This document shows, piece after piece, positions 16,302 through 24,254 of a DNA stretch of 64,000 nucleotides. The DNA lies in the NCBI RefSeq assembly GCF_003635115.1, contig NZ_RBXJ01000002.1, positions 496,001-560,000 on the forward strand, in the 5' to 3' direction. Every line of letters starts with the position of its first letter. Position 1 is the stretch's first letter. Source of the stretch: Microbacterium sp. AG1240. Its GTDB lineage: Bacteria; Actinomycetota; Actinomycetes; Actinomycetales; Microbacteriaceae. Made by a program: the position numbers and the translations under genes. The notes under the pieces are model-generated. The model worked only from the letters and a program-made list of their open reading frames with translations. It made no database searches and had not been told where the DNA came from.

Positions 16302-16652
16302 CCCGCACCACCCCCAGCTGCCGATGCGCTCACCGATCGGTCGGCAGCACTATTCGTCGCGCTCGCGTGGCGAAGAGAACCACATAGCTGGTCGCAGAAT
16401 CCGATGCCGCCCACGGCCCGGTCAGGAGCGTCCAAGCACCGAACAGACACACCAACCGATGGGCCTCCGCTGACGGGATGCGGCTGCTGCTGGGTGTGGG
16501 GATCGAAGGGATCCAACAACTTCAGGCTGCGCCAGTGACCCCCGGAAGGGGATAGGGGTGCAGGACCGGCCACTGGGCAAGTGGTGGCGCGCTGACGGTC
16601 TCAGCCGGGGTCCGACTCCCCGGAGCGCACTCGCAAGACGGCAGGAGGAACG
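16302..16652. other. 351-base non-coding, hairpin-rich region in the early operon
   Basis: No convincing gene on either strand; the 91-codon minus frame is low in coding character. Inverted repeats: CTGCCGA/TCGGCAG (16318-16347), CCACT/AGTGG (16570-16584) and CCGGGG/CCCCGG (16605-16623), the last just before the ribosome site GGAGGA of the next gene. It may hold a terminator and a new promoter, or a structured RNA. Confidence 0.4.
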
Positions 16653-17108
16653 GTGGACAAGAGAGCCAGAGAACTCATCGACTACGGGGCGCTCTGCGGC
16701 TTCGAGATGACCGGTACAGACGGCGCTGGGCACTATCGGCTCGAGCATCCCAATGGCGCGACGCTCTCCGTGGCCTGCACACCGGGTGACTACCGCGGCG
16801 ACCGGAACAACATGGCGCTGATGAGGAAACTCTCCGGCGTTACGCCACCGCGCGCTCGTTCCGGCAAGTACCGGCGAGGCACGCGCCAAGAGCGTTTCGT
16901 CCCAGCCGCCGAGCGGGTCGATTCGGTCAGTGCGCAAGCAGAACGCCTGCTCTCGAGACACCAGGAGCTGTGCGACCAGGTCGCCTACCTCTCGGCGGAG
17001 GGCGACGCGACCAGATGCAGACCCGTGGTGACTGAGCTCCTCGAAGTTGAGACGGCGATCAGAGACCTCGGCCGGCCCGTCCCACTCCGCACATTCCGCA
17101 CCAACTGA
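16653..17108 (+). CDS. Phage protein with a HicA-like N-terminal region
   Basis: 151 residues from GTG 16653 after AGGAGGAACG. The first 65 residues (GFEMTGTDGAGHYRLEHPNGATLSVACTP) resemble the HicA/dsRNA-binding-like fold, then a coiled region. No HicB partner is adjacent, so a toxin role is not supported. Confidence 0.55.
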   Translation: MDKRARELIDYGALCGFEMTGTDGAGHYRLEHPNGATLSVACTPGDYRGDRNNMALMRKLSGVTPPRARSGKYRRGTRQERFVPAAERVDSVSAQAERLLSRHQELCDQVAYLSAEGDATRCRPVVTELLEVETAIRDLGRPVPLRTFRTN

Positions 17109-17118
17109 AGGGACCGAC

Positions 17119-17430
17119 ATGACTATCCCGATGATCTTCCCCGACGACACGAGCCGAGCGCGGAGATCGGATCCGATCGAGTCACACCTCGCGGCTGATC
17201 GCAACGACACCGCCGGTTCACGTCGCGCCGTGCTGCTCATCATGCAGGCGTACCGAAGACAGCTCACGGACCACGAAATCGAGACCATCCACACGGAGGC
17301 CGGCGGGCACTACACCGGCCAGCGGCTCCGCACCGCACGCCACGAGCTCGTCGACAAAGGCGAAGTGGTGCACGACGGGTGGAAGCTCGGGCCCTCCGGG
17401 TACCGCACCAGACTTTGGCGCCTGTCGTGA
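17119..17430 (+). CDS. Small winged-helix-like phage protein
   Basis: 103 residues from ATG 17119 after GAAGGGACC. RRQLTDHEIETIHTEAG and QRLRTARHELVDKGEVVHDG look like a winged helix of replication-associated phage proteins. Role unknown. Confidence 0.55.
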   Translation: MTIPMIFPDDTSRARRSDPIESHLAADRNDTAGSRRAVLLIMQAYRRQLTDHEIETIHTEAGGHYTGQRLRTARHELVDKGEVVHDGWKLGPSGYRTRLWRLS

Positions 17431-17693
17431 CCGGCTCAGAAGACGCGTCGTGGCACCGGGAGTCCGCCGACGAGGGCACAGTGCTCGCCCCACGGGTGGA
17501 TGACACGTTCGACGCCCGCATCGCCGGCGTCAGACGAGCCAGAGACCGCCGCGTCACTGAGATCCAGGTTGAGCGCGACGAGCACCTACGCCTCGCCGAC
17601 GAACTCCTCGAGACCCAGCGCCGCGTCGAGGACGACTACAACACGCGCCTCGGTGAACTCGCCGACGCTGCAGAGAGAGCGGAGCAACCATGA
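17427..17693 (+). CDS. Coiled-coil phage protein
   Basis: 88 residues, GTG 17427 overlapping the previous stop. The second half is a charged heptad-like helix (VERDEHLRLADELLETQRRVED). Overlaps the exonuclease gene by 4 bases. Unknown function. Confidence 0.55.
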   Translation: MTGSEDASWHRESADEGTVLAPRVDDTFDARIAGVRRARDRRVTEIQVERDEHLRLADELLETQRRVEDDYNTRLGELADAAERAEQP

Positions 17694-18379
17694 CCATGAC
17701 GATTCACAATGACCTCGTGCAGGGGTCTGATGCTTGGCTTCAGGCGCGCTGCGGGATCATCACCGCTTCCGTGATCGGGAAGCTGATCACCCCGACGCTG
17801 CGGGTCGCCGACAATGACACGTCGAGAGGCGTGACGTTGACTCTCGCGGCCGAGCGCATTACAGGTCATGTCGAGTATGTGCACCCCACGTTTGACATGC
17901 AGCGCGGCACGGACGACGAACCGTTCGCTCGAGCCCTCTACGCCGAGCATCACGCTCCGGTTGAGGAGATCGGCTTCGTCACCCTGGACGGGGCTGACAG
18001 CGACGACCGGGAGTACAAGATCGGGTACTCGCCCGACGGGTTCGTCGGTGACGACGGGCTGATCGAGTGTAAGTCCCGGCAGCCTAAGGGCCAGCTCATC
18101 GCGATCCTCAGCAACACGGTCCCCGCCGCGAACATGGCGCAGATCCAGTGCGGCATGTTCGTCACCGGCCGCACCTGGTGCGACTACGTGTCGTACAGCG
18201 CTGGCCTCCCGCTGTTCGTCAAGCGGGTGCACGCAGAGACCGACTGGTTCACAGCGATCGAAGCCGCCGCGGTCGCGTTCGAGACGAACATCACCGACAC
18301 CATCAACCGCTACAACAACAACTCACGTCTCATGCCCCGCACAGAGCGCCGGCCCGAGCTCGACGAGATCAGGATCTGA
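17690..18379 (+). CDS. YqaJ-type phage exonuclease
   Basis: 229-residue PD-(D/E)XK nuclease of the lambda-exo/YqaJ type. Seen: GSDAWLQARCGIITAS (start of fold), RGTDDEPFAR, YSPDGFVGDDGLIECKSRQPKGQL (catalytic D...ECK) and MAQIQCGMFVTGRTWCDYV. It would resect double-stranded ends for recombination or replication. The following gene is the likely partner. Confidence 0.88.
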   Translation: MTMTIHNDLVQGSDAWLQARCGIITASVIGKLITPTLRVADNDTSRGVTLTLAAERITGHVEYVHPTFDMQRGTDDEPFARALYAEHHAPVEEIGFVTLDGADSDDREYKIGYSPDGFVGDDGLIECKSRQPKGQLIAILSNTVPAANMAQIQCGMFVTGRTWCDYVSYSAGLPLFVKRVHAETDWFTAIEAAAVAFETNITDTINRYNNNSRLMPRTERRPELDEIRI

Positions 18380-18380
18380 C

Positions 18381-18935
18381 ATGGACCTCAGCGAGACCAT
18401 CGCACCCAAGAGCGACCAGCTCAACGCCGACGACTTACTCAGCGGCCCCCGGACGGTGACCATCGTTGAGGTGCGGGCAGGCAGCGCCGAACAGCCGGTC
18501 GAGCTTCACCTCCAAGGACTCGACGGGCGCCCTTACAAGCCTGGGAAGTCCATGCGCCGGGTACTCGTCGCCGCATGGGGTGGGGATGGGAACATGTACG
18601 CCGGCCGAAGCATGACCCTATACACGGATCCTTCCGTCAAGTTCGGGGGCAGCGAGGTCGGCGGCATCAGGATCAGCCACCTCACACACCTCTCCAAGCC
18701 CCTCAGCGTGAACCTGACCGTCACGCGAGGTCGGCGCGCACCGTTCGTCGTCCAGCCGCTCAAGATCGCCCAGGAGGCGGCCCCGCAAGACAAAATCGAC
18801 GCCGCGGTGGTAGCTATCAGCAAGGCGCAGGACGCAGAAAAACTCGCCGAGATCGAGGCCTACGCCGACCGGATCGGCGTCGGACGCGAAGTCGCCGCCG
18901 AGCTGCAGCGCAGACGTACCGAGCTCGACCGATGA
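18381..18935 (+). CDS. Conserved phage protein next to the exonuclease
   Basis: 184 residues, a beta-rich first two-thirds (RTVTIVEVRAGSAEQPVELHL, KSMRRVLVAAWGGD, SMTLYTDPSVKFGG) and a helical end. It starts 1 base after the exonuclease stop and is common beside such nucleases in prophages. A role as recombination partner is inferred from position only. Confidence 0.65.
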   Translation: MDLSETIAPKSDQLNADDLLSGPRTVTIVEVRAGSAEQPVELHLQGLDGRPYKPGKSMRRVLVAAWGGDGNMYAGRSMTLYTDPSVKFGGSEVGGIRISHLTHLSKPLSVNLTVTRGRRAPFVVQPLKIAQEAAPQDKIDAAVVAISKAQDAEKLAEIEAYADRIGVGREVAAELQRRRTELDR

Positions 18936-18953
18936 CCCACCTGGAGGTGATCA

Positions 18954-19661
18954 ATGCGCATCCGAGGGACCAAGCCTGAGTTCTGGAGATCGAAGAGGAT
19001 CGCGTCTGTCTCGTGGGATGCGCGTCTGGTTCTGAAGGCGCTCGAGTCGTACGTCGATGACAACGGCGTGGGGGAGGACGATATCGGCACGATCGCGGGC
19101 GATTGCTTCCTCCACGACCTGATTCGCGAGCCCTCGCGAAGCCTCGCGAGGGTATCCGAAGCGATTTCCGAGCTCCACCAGGCCGGTTTGGTGTGGCGAT
19201 ACGCCCATGAAGGCAAGGATCTGGTGTTCGTGTCGTTCTGGGAGTCGATTCAACGCGTCGACAAGCCTCTCAAGGGAAGAAACCCCAGGCCAGACGGCAC
19301 TATCAACTACGGCGAGTCGACCATTCGCGAGGTCGTCGCGAATCCTCGCGAAGCTTCGCGAACAATCGCGCCTGTAACAGGGGAACAGGGGAACAGAGGA
19401 ACAGAGGAACAGGGGGGGAAGCGCGACGAAACGTCGCCCCCCACCCCGTTCTGTCGAAGACACCCCGAAGGCACGGACGCCCCATGCGCCGGATGCAAGA
19501 AAGCACGCACCGAGTGGGACGCACTCCACGTCCCCGCCAAACCAGTCGCCCCCGAGTACCGCAACACCACCACCTACTGCGACATCCACCCGAACTACCC
19601 GATGCCCTGCGACAAATGCAGGCAGATCGCAGCAGAAGACGACGAAGGACACACCATATGA
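18954..19661 (+). CDS. Putative replication protein with internal iterons and zinc-knuckle tail
   Basis: 235 residues. The N-terminal 110 ([36 protein letters not shown]) form a winged-helix domain common in phage replication initiators. The C-terminal part carries two CxxH-x6/7-CxxC units (about 170-185 and 212-226), probably zinc-binding. DNA coding the middle holds two phased TCGCGA arrays and a 5-copy 8-bp repeat, as expected for an origin inside the initiator gene. The ssb gene overlaps its end by 4 bases. Initiator identity is inferred. Confidence 0.65.
   Translation: MRIRGTKPEFWRSKRIASVSWDARLVLKALESYVDDNGVGEDDIGTIAGDCFLHDLIREPSRSLARVSEAISELHQAGLVWRYAHEGKDLVFVSFWESIQRVDKPLKGRNPRPDGTINYGESTIREVVANPREASRTIAPVTGEQGNRGTEEQGGKRDETSPPTPFCRRHPEGTDAPCAGCKKARTEWDALHVPAKPVAPEYRNTTTYCDIHPNYPMPCDKCRQIAAEDDEGHTI
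19124..19149. repeat. Iteron array 1: three TCGCGA at 10-bp spacing
   Basis: TCGCGA at 19124, 19134 and 19144, all on the same helix face, inside the replication gene. Candidate initiator-binding sites. Confidence 0.65.
19325..19371. repeat. Iteron array 2: four TCGCGA plus a partial copy
   Basis: TCGCGA at 19325, 19336, 19346 and 19356, with TCGCGC at 19366; spacing 11, 10, 10, 10. With array 1 it makes seven perfect hexamers within 240 bases. Confidence 0.65.
19376..19415. repeat. Five tandem copies of AACAGRGG (8 bp)
   Basis: AACAGGGG, AACAGGGG, AACAGAGG, AACAGAGG, AACAGGGG without gaps, then a G run. The 8-bp period is not a multiple of three, so the protein is not what is repeated; a DNA-level role at the origin is likely. 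Confidence 0.7.
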
Positions 19662-20125
19662 ACGAAACGATCATCACGGTCGTCGGCAACCTCACCGCCG
19701 ACCCCGAGCTGCGTTACACGCAGAACGGGCTGCCGGTGGCGAACTTCACCATCGCGTCGACCCCCCGCACGTTCGACCGTCAGGCGAACGAGTGGAAGGA
19801 CGGCGAAGCGCTGTTCCTCCGTGCATCGGTGTGGCGCGAGTTCGCCGAGCACGTGGCGGGTTCGCTGTCGAAGGGTGCGCGGGTCGTTGCGACCGGTCGC
19901 CTCAAGCAGCGCTCCTACCAGGACCGCGAGGGCCAGAACCGCACCTCGATCGAGCTCGAGGTCGACGAGATCGGCCCCTCGCTGCGTTACGCGACCGCAC
20001 AGGTCACGCGCGCAGCGTCGGGCGGCGGAAGCGGCCAGACCGGTGGCGGGCAGTCCCGTCCGCAGGTCGCGGCCGACGAGCCGTGGTCGACGCCGAGCAG
20101 CTACGGAGAGGACACCCCGTTCTAA
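19658..20125 (+). CDS. ssb: Single-stranded DNA-binding protein
   Basis: 155 residues. OB fold from [24 protein letters not shown] to about 110, with [31 protein letters not shown]; then a Gly/Ser/Gln-rich linker and the acidic tip GEDTPF that recruits partner enzymes. A phage-encoded SSB for replication. It overlaps the upstream replication gene and is followed by a strong terminator. Confidence 0.95.
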   Translation: MNETIITVVGNLTADPELRYTQNGLPVANFTIASTPRTFDRQANEWKDGEALFLRASVWREFAEHVAGSLSKGARVVATGRLKQRSYQDREGQNRTSIELEVDEIGPSLRYATAQVTRAASGGGSGQTGGGQSRPQVAADEPWSTPSSYGEDTPF

Positions 20126-20153
20126 ACGCCACCACGCATTAACCCACCCCCCG

Positions 20154-20180
20154 CCCCGTCAGATACCTGGCGGGGTTTCT
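20154..20180 (+). terminator. Terminator after ssb
   Basis: CCCCGTCAG-ATAC-CTGGCGGGG (one G-U pair) followed by TTTCT. Confidence 0.8.
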
Positions 20181-20215
20181 CGTGCTGCCAGCACGCAGCA
20201 GAAGGAAGAAACACC

Positions 20216-20458
20216 ATGTCGAAGGACAACCGCCCCATCGAAATCGGCGACCGCTTCGAGACCGAAGACGATCGCGACGCTGGCCGCGTCGTAGAGGTCA
20301 TCGAGGTCGTCAGCGGACCCCGGTACGCGGGGGACCCGAAGGGAAGCATCTTCCGGACCGTCACCGAGGCCTCCCCGAAGAACCCGCAGGCAGTCGGCAA
20401 CGTGCAGCGGGTCTCAGAGCGCACGCTCCGCGGCAAGTACGTGCGGGTCTCTCGGTGA
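20216..20458 (+). CDS. DUF6354-like small phage protein
   Basis: 80 residues: EIGDRFETEDDRDAGRVVEVIEV, then a repeat-like SERTLRGKYVRVSR, a small beta barrel typical of a widespread actinophage family. GAAGGAAG precedes ATG 20216. Function unknown. Confidence 0.65.
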   Translation: MSKDNRPIEIGDRFETEDDRDAGRVVEVIEVVSGPRYAGDPKGSIFRTVTEASPKNPQAVGNVQRVSERTLRGKYVRVSR

Positions 20459-20730
20459 AGATCACGGTCGACCTGGATCCGAAGCTCGTATGGCAGATCC
20501 AGTCGGAGGCGGCAAGGCGTGATCTCACCCCCGGTGCTGTCCTCCGCGAGCGACTCGTATCTAGCCGGAACACCCTCGAACTGGAGAACCGCATCCGCTC
20601 GCGAGTGATGTCCGGAATGTGTGACGCCGACATCGCAGCCGACCTACGCCTGGTAGTCGGCACGATCGCAGCGGTCAGGAGACGTCTTGGACTGCGCCCG
20701 AACCGACGCAAGCCGGGGTGGGCGGCATGA
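20455..20730 (+). CDS. Small DNA-binding-like phage protein
   Basis: 91 residues from GTG 20455 (overlaps the previous stop). The first 45 residues look like a ribbon-helix-helix (KITVDLDPKLVWQIQSEAARRDLTP); the rest has a sigma-like helix-turn-helix (MCDADIAADLRLVVGTIAAVRRRLG). Regulatory role inferred. Confidence 0.6.
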   Translation: MKITVDLDPKLVWQIQSEAARRDLTPGAVLRERLVSSRNTLELENRIRSRVMSGMCDADIAADLRLVVGTIAAVRRRLGLRPNRRKPGWAA

Positions 20731-20897
20731 ATCTTGGCGCGACCGTCCCGTGGGCCCACCAGGGGCCCACCACGAGGACGCAGACCTGCCAACGGTGCGG
20801 CCTGGAACGCAAAGCCCGGAAGGACACGGTGCTCTGCGGTTCCTGCCGGTACACCCTCACCCCCGTCGAAGCGAAAGCATGGGAGCACGCCGCGTGA
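20727..20897 (+). CDS. Small zinc-ribbon protein
   Basis: 56 residues with CQRCGLERKARKDTVLCGSC: two CxxC pairs 13 residues apart, a zinc ribbon. 4-base overlaps on both sides. Confidence 0.65.
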   Translation: MNLGATVPWAHQGPTTRTQTCQRCGLERKARKDTVLCGSCRYTLTPVEAKAWEHAA

Positions 20898-21175
20898 GAA
20901 CGTTCCACACCGCCACAGAACCATCGACAGCATGGTCCGGGACGGCCGCGGTCATCGAACCGGAACCGTGGATGGCCAACGCCCTCTGCACCCAGGTCGA
21001 CCCCGAGGTGTTCTTCCCCGAGAAACCAGACACCCCGGAACTCGCCCGCAAGGTCTGCGGATCCTGCGACGTCATCGAACAATGCCGCGAGTACGCACTC
21101 CGCACCAGACCCCGACACGGAATCTGGGCCGGCATGACCCTCCGGCAACGCAACAAGATCAAGGTCACCCTATGA
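20894..21175 (+). CDS. WhiB-family iron-sulfur regulator
   Basis: 93 residues. Four cysteines that hold the [4Fe-4S] cluster are seen (ALCTQ, CGSC, EQC), followed by the G-[IV]-W-x-G turn (HGIWAGMT) and a basic C-terminus (RQRNKIK) for DNA contact. Wbl proteins bind the sigma factor and modulate transcription; mycobacteriophage WhiB can block host WhiB2. Here it may redirect host or phage transcription. GTG 20894 overlaps the zinc-ribbon gene. Confidence 0.92.
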   Translation: MRTFHTATEPSTAWSGTAAVIEPEPWMANALCTQVDPEVFFPEKPDTPELARKVCGSCDVIEQCREYALRTRPRHGIWAGMTLRQRNKIKVTL

Positions 21176-21597
21176 CCTGGGTGCTCGAGCTCCCGTACCC
21201 GCGCGCGCCGAAAGGTCTGAACGCGAACGACCGAAACCACTGGCGCACCAAGGCAGCATCAACCGCTGCAGTGCGCGCACAGGTCAAAGCCGCGGCAGTC
21301 ACGGCACGCATCACGCCCATGCAACGCGTCCAGGTCGAACTCGTCTGGGTCGTCGGCGACAAGCGCAAACGCGACCCCGACAACCTCGCACCATTCGCGA
21401 AAGCCATCTGCGACGCAATCGGATCCGACCGCGGAGTATCCGCACACCTCGTCCAAGACGACTCACCCGAGTACATGACGAAACTGCACCCCCGCATCGA
21501 ACACCGCCCAGACGCCACACATCACTTCGAGGTCCACGTCACCGACATCAGCAACAGGCCCGACACGATCGACGCCATCACCCGGAGGCTCACATGA
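21172..21597 (+). CDS. RusA-like Holliday junction resolvase
   Basis: 141 residues. The family carboxylates are in RDPDNLAPFAKAICDAI and LVQDDSPEYM, and an N-terminal LPYPRAPKGLNANDRNHWR matches. It would resolve branched DNA before packaging. 4-base overlaps with both neighbours. Confidence 0.88.
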   Translation: MTWVLELPYPRAPKGLNANDRNHWRTKAASTAAVRAQVKAAAVTARITPMQRVQVELVWVVGDKRKRDPDNLAPFAKAICDAIGSDRGVSAHLVQDDSPEYMTKLHPRIEHRPDATHHFEVHVTDISNRPDTIDAITRRLT

Positions 21598-21740
21598 GGT
21601 CCCCACTACAGACCAGCACCGCACGCAACGCCCCCACCATGCCCGTGGACGAACCAGAACACGTCTGCGGGCGTTGCCGTACCCCGTTCGGTCGCAGCGC
21701 GCTCCCATGCCCCAACGACAGGAGAACCGAAGATGCTTGA
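21594..21740 (+). CDS. Small zinc-finger-like protein
   Basis: 48 residues with CGRCRTPFGRSALPC: one CxxC pair and a third Cys. It overlaps RusA by 4 and the next recombinase by 8 bases. Unknown. Confidence 0.5.
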   Translation: MRSPLQTSTARNAPTMPVDEPEHVCGRCRTPFGRSALPCPNDRRTEDA

Positions 21741-22557
21741 TCGACGATGGCTCCGCGCGATCGACGGGTACCTCCTCGACCAGAAAGCGGGCGGCAAGCC
21801 CGACACCACCCTCCGCGCGCGCCGAGACCAACTGCAGCACCTCGCCCGCCGAGTTGAGGCCGGGCCCTACGAGCTCACCTTCGACCAGCTGCGCGACATG
21901 GTCTCGTCGCAGGAGTGGAAGCAGGAGACCCGCCGTGTCCGCCGGTCGACGTACAAGTCGTTCTACGACTGGGCCGTCGCCGAGGGCCACGTGACGGAGA
22001 ACATCGCGGATCGTCTCCCGAAGGTGCGCATGTCGCAGGGGCGCCCCAAGCCGGCACCCGACCGCATCTACAAGGAAGCGATCATGGCCGCGGCACCCCG
22101 CGAACGACTCATGCTGCGCCTCGCCGCCGACGTCGGTATGCGACGTGCGGAAGTCGCGAAGGTCCACACGAACGACCTGATGGAGGAGGGCGACGGTTGG
22201 TCGCTGCTGATCCACGGGAAGGGCAACAAGGAACGCATCGTCCCCGTGCCGATCGCGCTCGCTGAGACGATCCTGGCGATGCCGTCCGGGTTCCTGTTCC
22301 CGGGCCGCGACGAAGGCCACCTCACTCCGCGGTTCGTGGGGAAGCAGATGGCCGCGATCCTCCCCGAGGAATGGACCGCCCACACGCTCCGTCACCGTTT
22401 CGCCACGAGGGCGTATGCCGCCACCCATGACCTGTTGCTTGTGCAGCACATGCTCGGGCACTCCTCACCCGCCACTACCCGCCGGTATATCGAGTACGGG
22501 CGGTCCGAGATGCGGTCCGTTGTGGAACGCCTCAGCACCGAAGGAATCGCAGCATGA
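21733..22557 (+). CDS. Second tyrosine recombinase (XerC/D-like)
   Basis: 274 residues. N-terminal SAM-like core-binding domain (RAIDGYLLDQKAGGKPDTTLRARRDQL) and a complete catalytic set: Arg in VGMRRAEVAK, Lys in GKGNKER, HTLRHRF, LGHSSP and Tyr in TTRRYIEYG. It sits inside the early operon, far from either att site, so integration is not its obvious task; dimer resolution or another recombination step is possible. Confidence 0.88.
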   Translation: MLDRRWLRAIDGYLLDQKAGGKPDTTLRARRDQLQHLARRVEAGPYELTFDQLRDMVSSQEWKQETRRVRRSTYKSFYDWAVAEGHVTENIADRLPKVRMSQGRPKPAPDRIYKEAIMAAAPRERLMLRLAADVGMRRAEVAKVHTNDLMEEGDGWSLLIHGKGNKERIVPVPIALAETILAMPSGFLFPGRDEGHLTPRFVGKQMAAILPEEWTAHTLRHRFATRAYAATHDLLLVQHMLGHSSPATTRRYIEYGRSEMRSVVERLSTEGIAA

Positions 22558-22997
22558 GCACGCACCTGTGGGAGCACGACCACCCCTACTACTGCTCAGA
22601 GGGCAACTACTTCAAGACCGGGATGCACACGGTCTACGAGTCGTGGGTTGACTTCGCGCAGCCCAGCGAAGGCAGGAGCTTCAACGACGAGTGGAACTTG
22701 CTCTACGACTTCGACGACGACCTCAACCTGCTCTGGCGGTGGGATTGGAAGAAGGCAGACCCCGAGAACTACTGGCGCAAGCCGGGCGACCCGAATGACG
22801 AGACCGCTCAGTACGTGGAAGACCAGAAGGTCGACCGGCTCGAGCTGTTCTTCATGCTCCAGCGCAAGGCGTACAACATCTCCGTCGAGGTGAAGGTGAC
22901 CGAGGCTGATGAGCCAGCCGTCCGGGAGTGGCTCATCAAGAAGGCGTCTCACATGCGACTGCTGTGGGCGCCTCTGCTCGGACAGGAACCGTCATGA
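22554..22997 (+). CDS. Conserved phage protein of unknown function
   Basis: 147 residues, acidic and aromatic-rich (HPYYCSEGNYFKTG, YDFDDDLNLLWRWDW), with FFMLQRKAYNISVEVKVTEADE near the end. Similar proteins occur in actinophages. 4-base overlap with the recombinase. Confidence 0.65.
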   Translation: MSTHLWEHDHPYYCSEGNYFKTGMHTVYESWVDFAQPSEGRSFNDEWNLLYDFDDDLNLLWRWDWKKADPENYWRKPGDPNDETAQYVEDQKVDRLELFFMLQRKAYNISVEVKVTEADEPAVREWLIKKASHMRLLWAPLLGQEPS

Positions 22998-23044
22998 CTG
23001 GGTCACAAACCTTCTGTTTGGGGGTCCTTGATGGTCGACCGTAA
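22994..23044 (+). CDS. Micro-ORF with the QxFCLG motif, copy 1
   Basis: 16 codons (MTGSQTFCLGVLDGRP) starting in the previous stop (ATGA). The DNA TTCTGTTTGGGGGTC also provides a G-rich ribosome site for ATG 23031. One of four related segments. Confidence 0.4.
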   Translation: MTGSQTFCLGVLDGRP

Positions 23045-23156
23045 AGCGCAACTGATCGTGACGTGCATGTTCCGTCACCTGACCGACCAGGAGAAGTCCG
23101 AGCTCACCGCTCTTCTCGGCGTCGAATCTGATCCCAACCCTGAGGAGGGGTCATGA
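23031..23156 (+). CDS. Tiny phage protein
   Basis: 41 residues (helical, FRHLTDQEKSELTALLGV). Preceded by GGGGG and overlapping the next start by 4 bases. Unknown. Confidence 0.5.
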   Translation: MVDRKAQLIVTCMFRHLTDQEKSELTALLGVESDPNPEEGS

Positions 23157-23308
23157 CCGATCAGCATCTGTGGGTTCAGCGCACTAGCCCGAGCACGGTG
23201 GTCATCCGTCGTGGTCTCCGCATAGTCGTAGCCCTCATCGATGACGGTGAGGTCGCACGTATCGCACACGAACTTTTAGCCACCAGACCGGTAGAGGAGA
23301 AACCGTGA
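23153..23308 (+). CDS. Tiny phage protein
   Basis: 51 residues with a central beta hydrophobic stretch (TVVIRRGLRIVVALIDDGE). 4-base overlaps at both ends. Unknown. Confidence 0.5.
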   Translation: MTDQHLWVQRTSPSTVVIRRGLRIVVALIDDGEVARIAHELLATRPVEEKP

Positions 23309-23439
23309 CTGCCGACAAGATCACCGACCTGACAGCACGTCGCATTGAGCGTCTGCTCGCCTACTACAAAGACCGTGACGACCGAGAGTTTGCTGACGCC
23401 ATGCGACGCGCCGCCGAACGATTCCAGGAGGCATCATGA
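23305..23439 (+). CDS. Tiny helical phage protein, paralogue A
   Basis: 44 residues, KITDLTARRIERLLAYYKDRD then REFADAMRRAAERF, closely similar to the gene at 24439. The pair indicates a local duplication. Confidence 0.55.
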   Translation: MTADKITDLTARRIERLLAYYKDRDDREFADAMRRAAERFQEAS

Positions 23440-23618
23440 GCGACGCACACGACCAGACAGCGGTCGACGAACAGCCGATCACCGAGGACGAGAAGCTGAC
23501 CCGCGCGTGCGACTGGTCCGACTACCGGAAGGCGTACGGCGTATCGGCTGATCACGACACGTTGCGCCGTGAGCACATCCTGTTCTGCGCGGGATGGGAT
23601 GCGGGCCGGCGATCATGA
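23436..23618 (+). CDS. Small phage protein
   Basis: 60 residues, acidic N-terminus, ending REHILFCAGWDAGRRS, a pattern seen again in the 25200 gene (FRFGFEAGLARG). Unknown. Confidence 0.5.
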   Translation: MSDAHDQTAVDEQPITEDEKLTRACDWSDYRKAYGVSADHDTLRREHILFCAGWDAGRRS

Positions 23619-23758
23619 CCACCATCGTCTTCACGCTCCCGGACGAGTACGCCGAACGGATGCGCAAGAACTCAGGCGAGTTCTACCTCGATGTCTTTGG
23701 GCGTGTCCGTGACCGCGAGAGCACCGACGCGATCGGCCACTGGCAGGAGATGCCGTGA
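23615..23758 (+). CDS. Tiny phage protein
   Basis: 47 residues from ATG 23615 (TIVFTLPDEYAERMRKNSG), 4-base overlaps on both sides. Unknown. Confidence 0.5.
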   Translation: MTTIVFTLPDEYAERMRKNSGEFYLDVFGRVRDRESTDAIGHWQEMP

Positions 23759-23910
23759 ACTACGCACAGTTTTTCTTGAAGCGAATTACCCCCCGCGGGC
23801 TCCTCGCATTCTGGCGGAATTACCGCATCCAGTGGCGGCACCTGAAGAAGCATCACCGCACCCGACGATCAGCGGCGTACACGGCCTGGCATTACGGACC
23901 TGTCCGATGA
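23755..23910 (+). CDS. Tiny basic protein beginning with the AQFF motif, copy 2
   Basis: 51 residues. Starts MNYAQFFLKRITPRG, then an Arg/Lys/His-rich helix. The first codons are homologous in DNA to the other AQFF segments, but the motif breaks after FF. Unknown. Confidence 0.5.
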   Translation: MNYAQFFLKRITPRGLLAFWRNYRIQWRHLKKHHRTRRSAAYTAWHYGPVR

Positions 23911-23942
23911 GCGCCGCACAGTTCTTCTGTTTGGGAGCCTGA
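23907..23942 (+). CDS. Micro-ORF MSAAQFFCLGA, copy 3
   Basis: 11 codons starting in the previous stop and ending 1 base before GTG 23944. Its GGGAG lies 6 bases before that GTG, so the micro-ORF carries the ribosome site of the next gene. Confidence 0.45.
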   Translation: MSAAQFFCLGA

Positions 23943-23943
23943 C

Positions 23944-24111
23944 GTGCCTACTCACCTCCAAGACGCCCGCGAGCAGCTCTACGCGCAAGCCGCATGCGGG
24001 GCATCGCTTTACACCGGTCCGACCGTCTCGCTCAGCCCTGAGACGACGGGCAAGACCATCGACTGCATCGCCTGCCGCGCGATGCTCCCCGACCCCGAGG
24101 AGGAGTCATGA
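23944..24111 (+). CDS. Small CxxC phage protein
   Basis: 55 residues from GTG 23944: QLYAQAACGASLYTG and CIACRAMLPDPEEES; two to three cysteines suggest metal binding. Unknown. Confidence 0.55.
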   Translation: MPTHLQDAREQLYAQAACGASLYTGPTVSLSPETTGKTIDCIACRAMLPDPEEES

Positions 24112-24254
24112 CCCGGCGGAAGGCCAAGCCGATGTATGACACACCGTGCTCGAAATGCGGAGTGCACGTGAAGTTCGGCGACGCACGCAACCGTCTCGGC
24201 AATCTTGCCGACCACCGTCTCTGCCCCGTTCCCGAAGCCGAGGAGGACTCATGA
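24108..24254 (+). CDS. Small zinc-finger-like phage protein
   Basis: 48 residues with PCSKCGVHVKF, a His and a C-terminal Cys (DHRLCPVPEAEED). Unknown. Confidence 0.55.
   Translation: MTRRKAKPMYDTPCSKCGVHVKFGDARNRLGNLADHRLCPVPEAEEDS

Noticed and set aside
16298..16573. 91-codon minus-strand frame in the early gap
   Set aside because: No start signal, against the direction of the operon, and poor coding character.
16560..16631. Possible tRNA (T-arm-like CGGGG-TCCGACT-CCCCG)
   Set aside because: No matching acceptor or D arm upstream, and the T loop lacks the second T.
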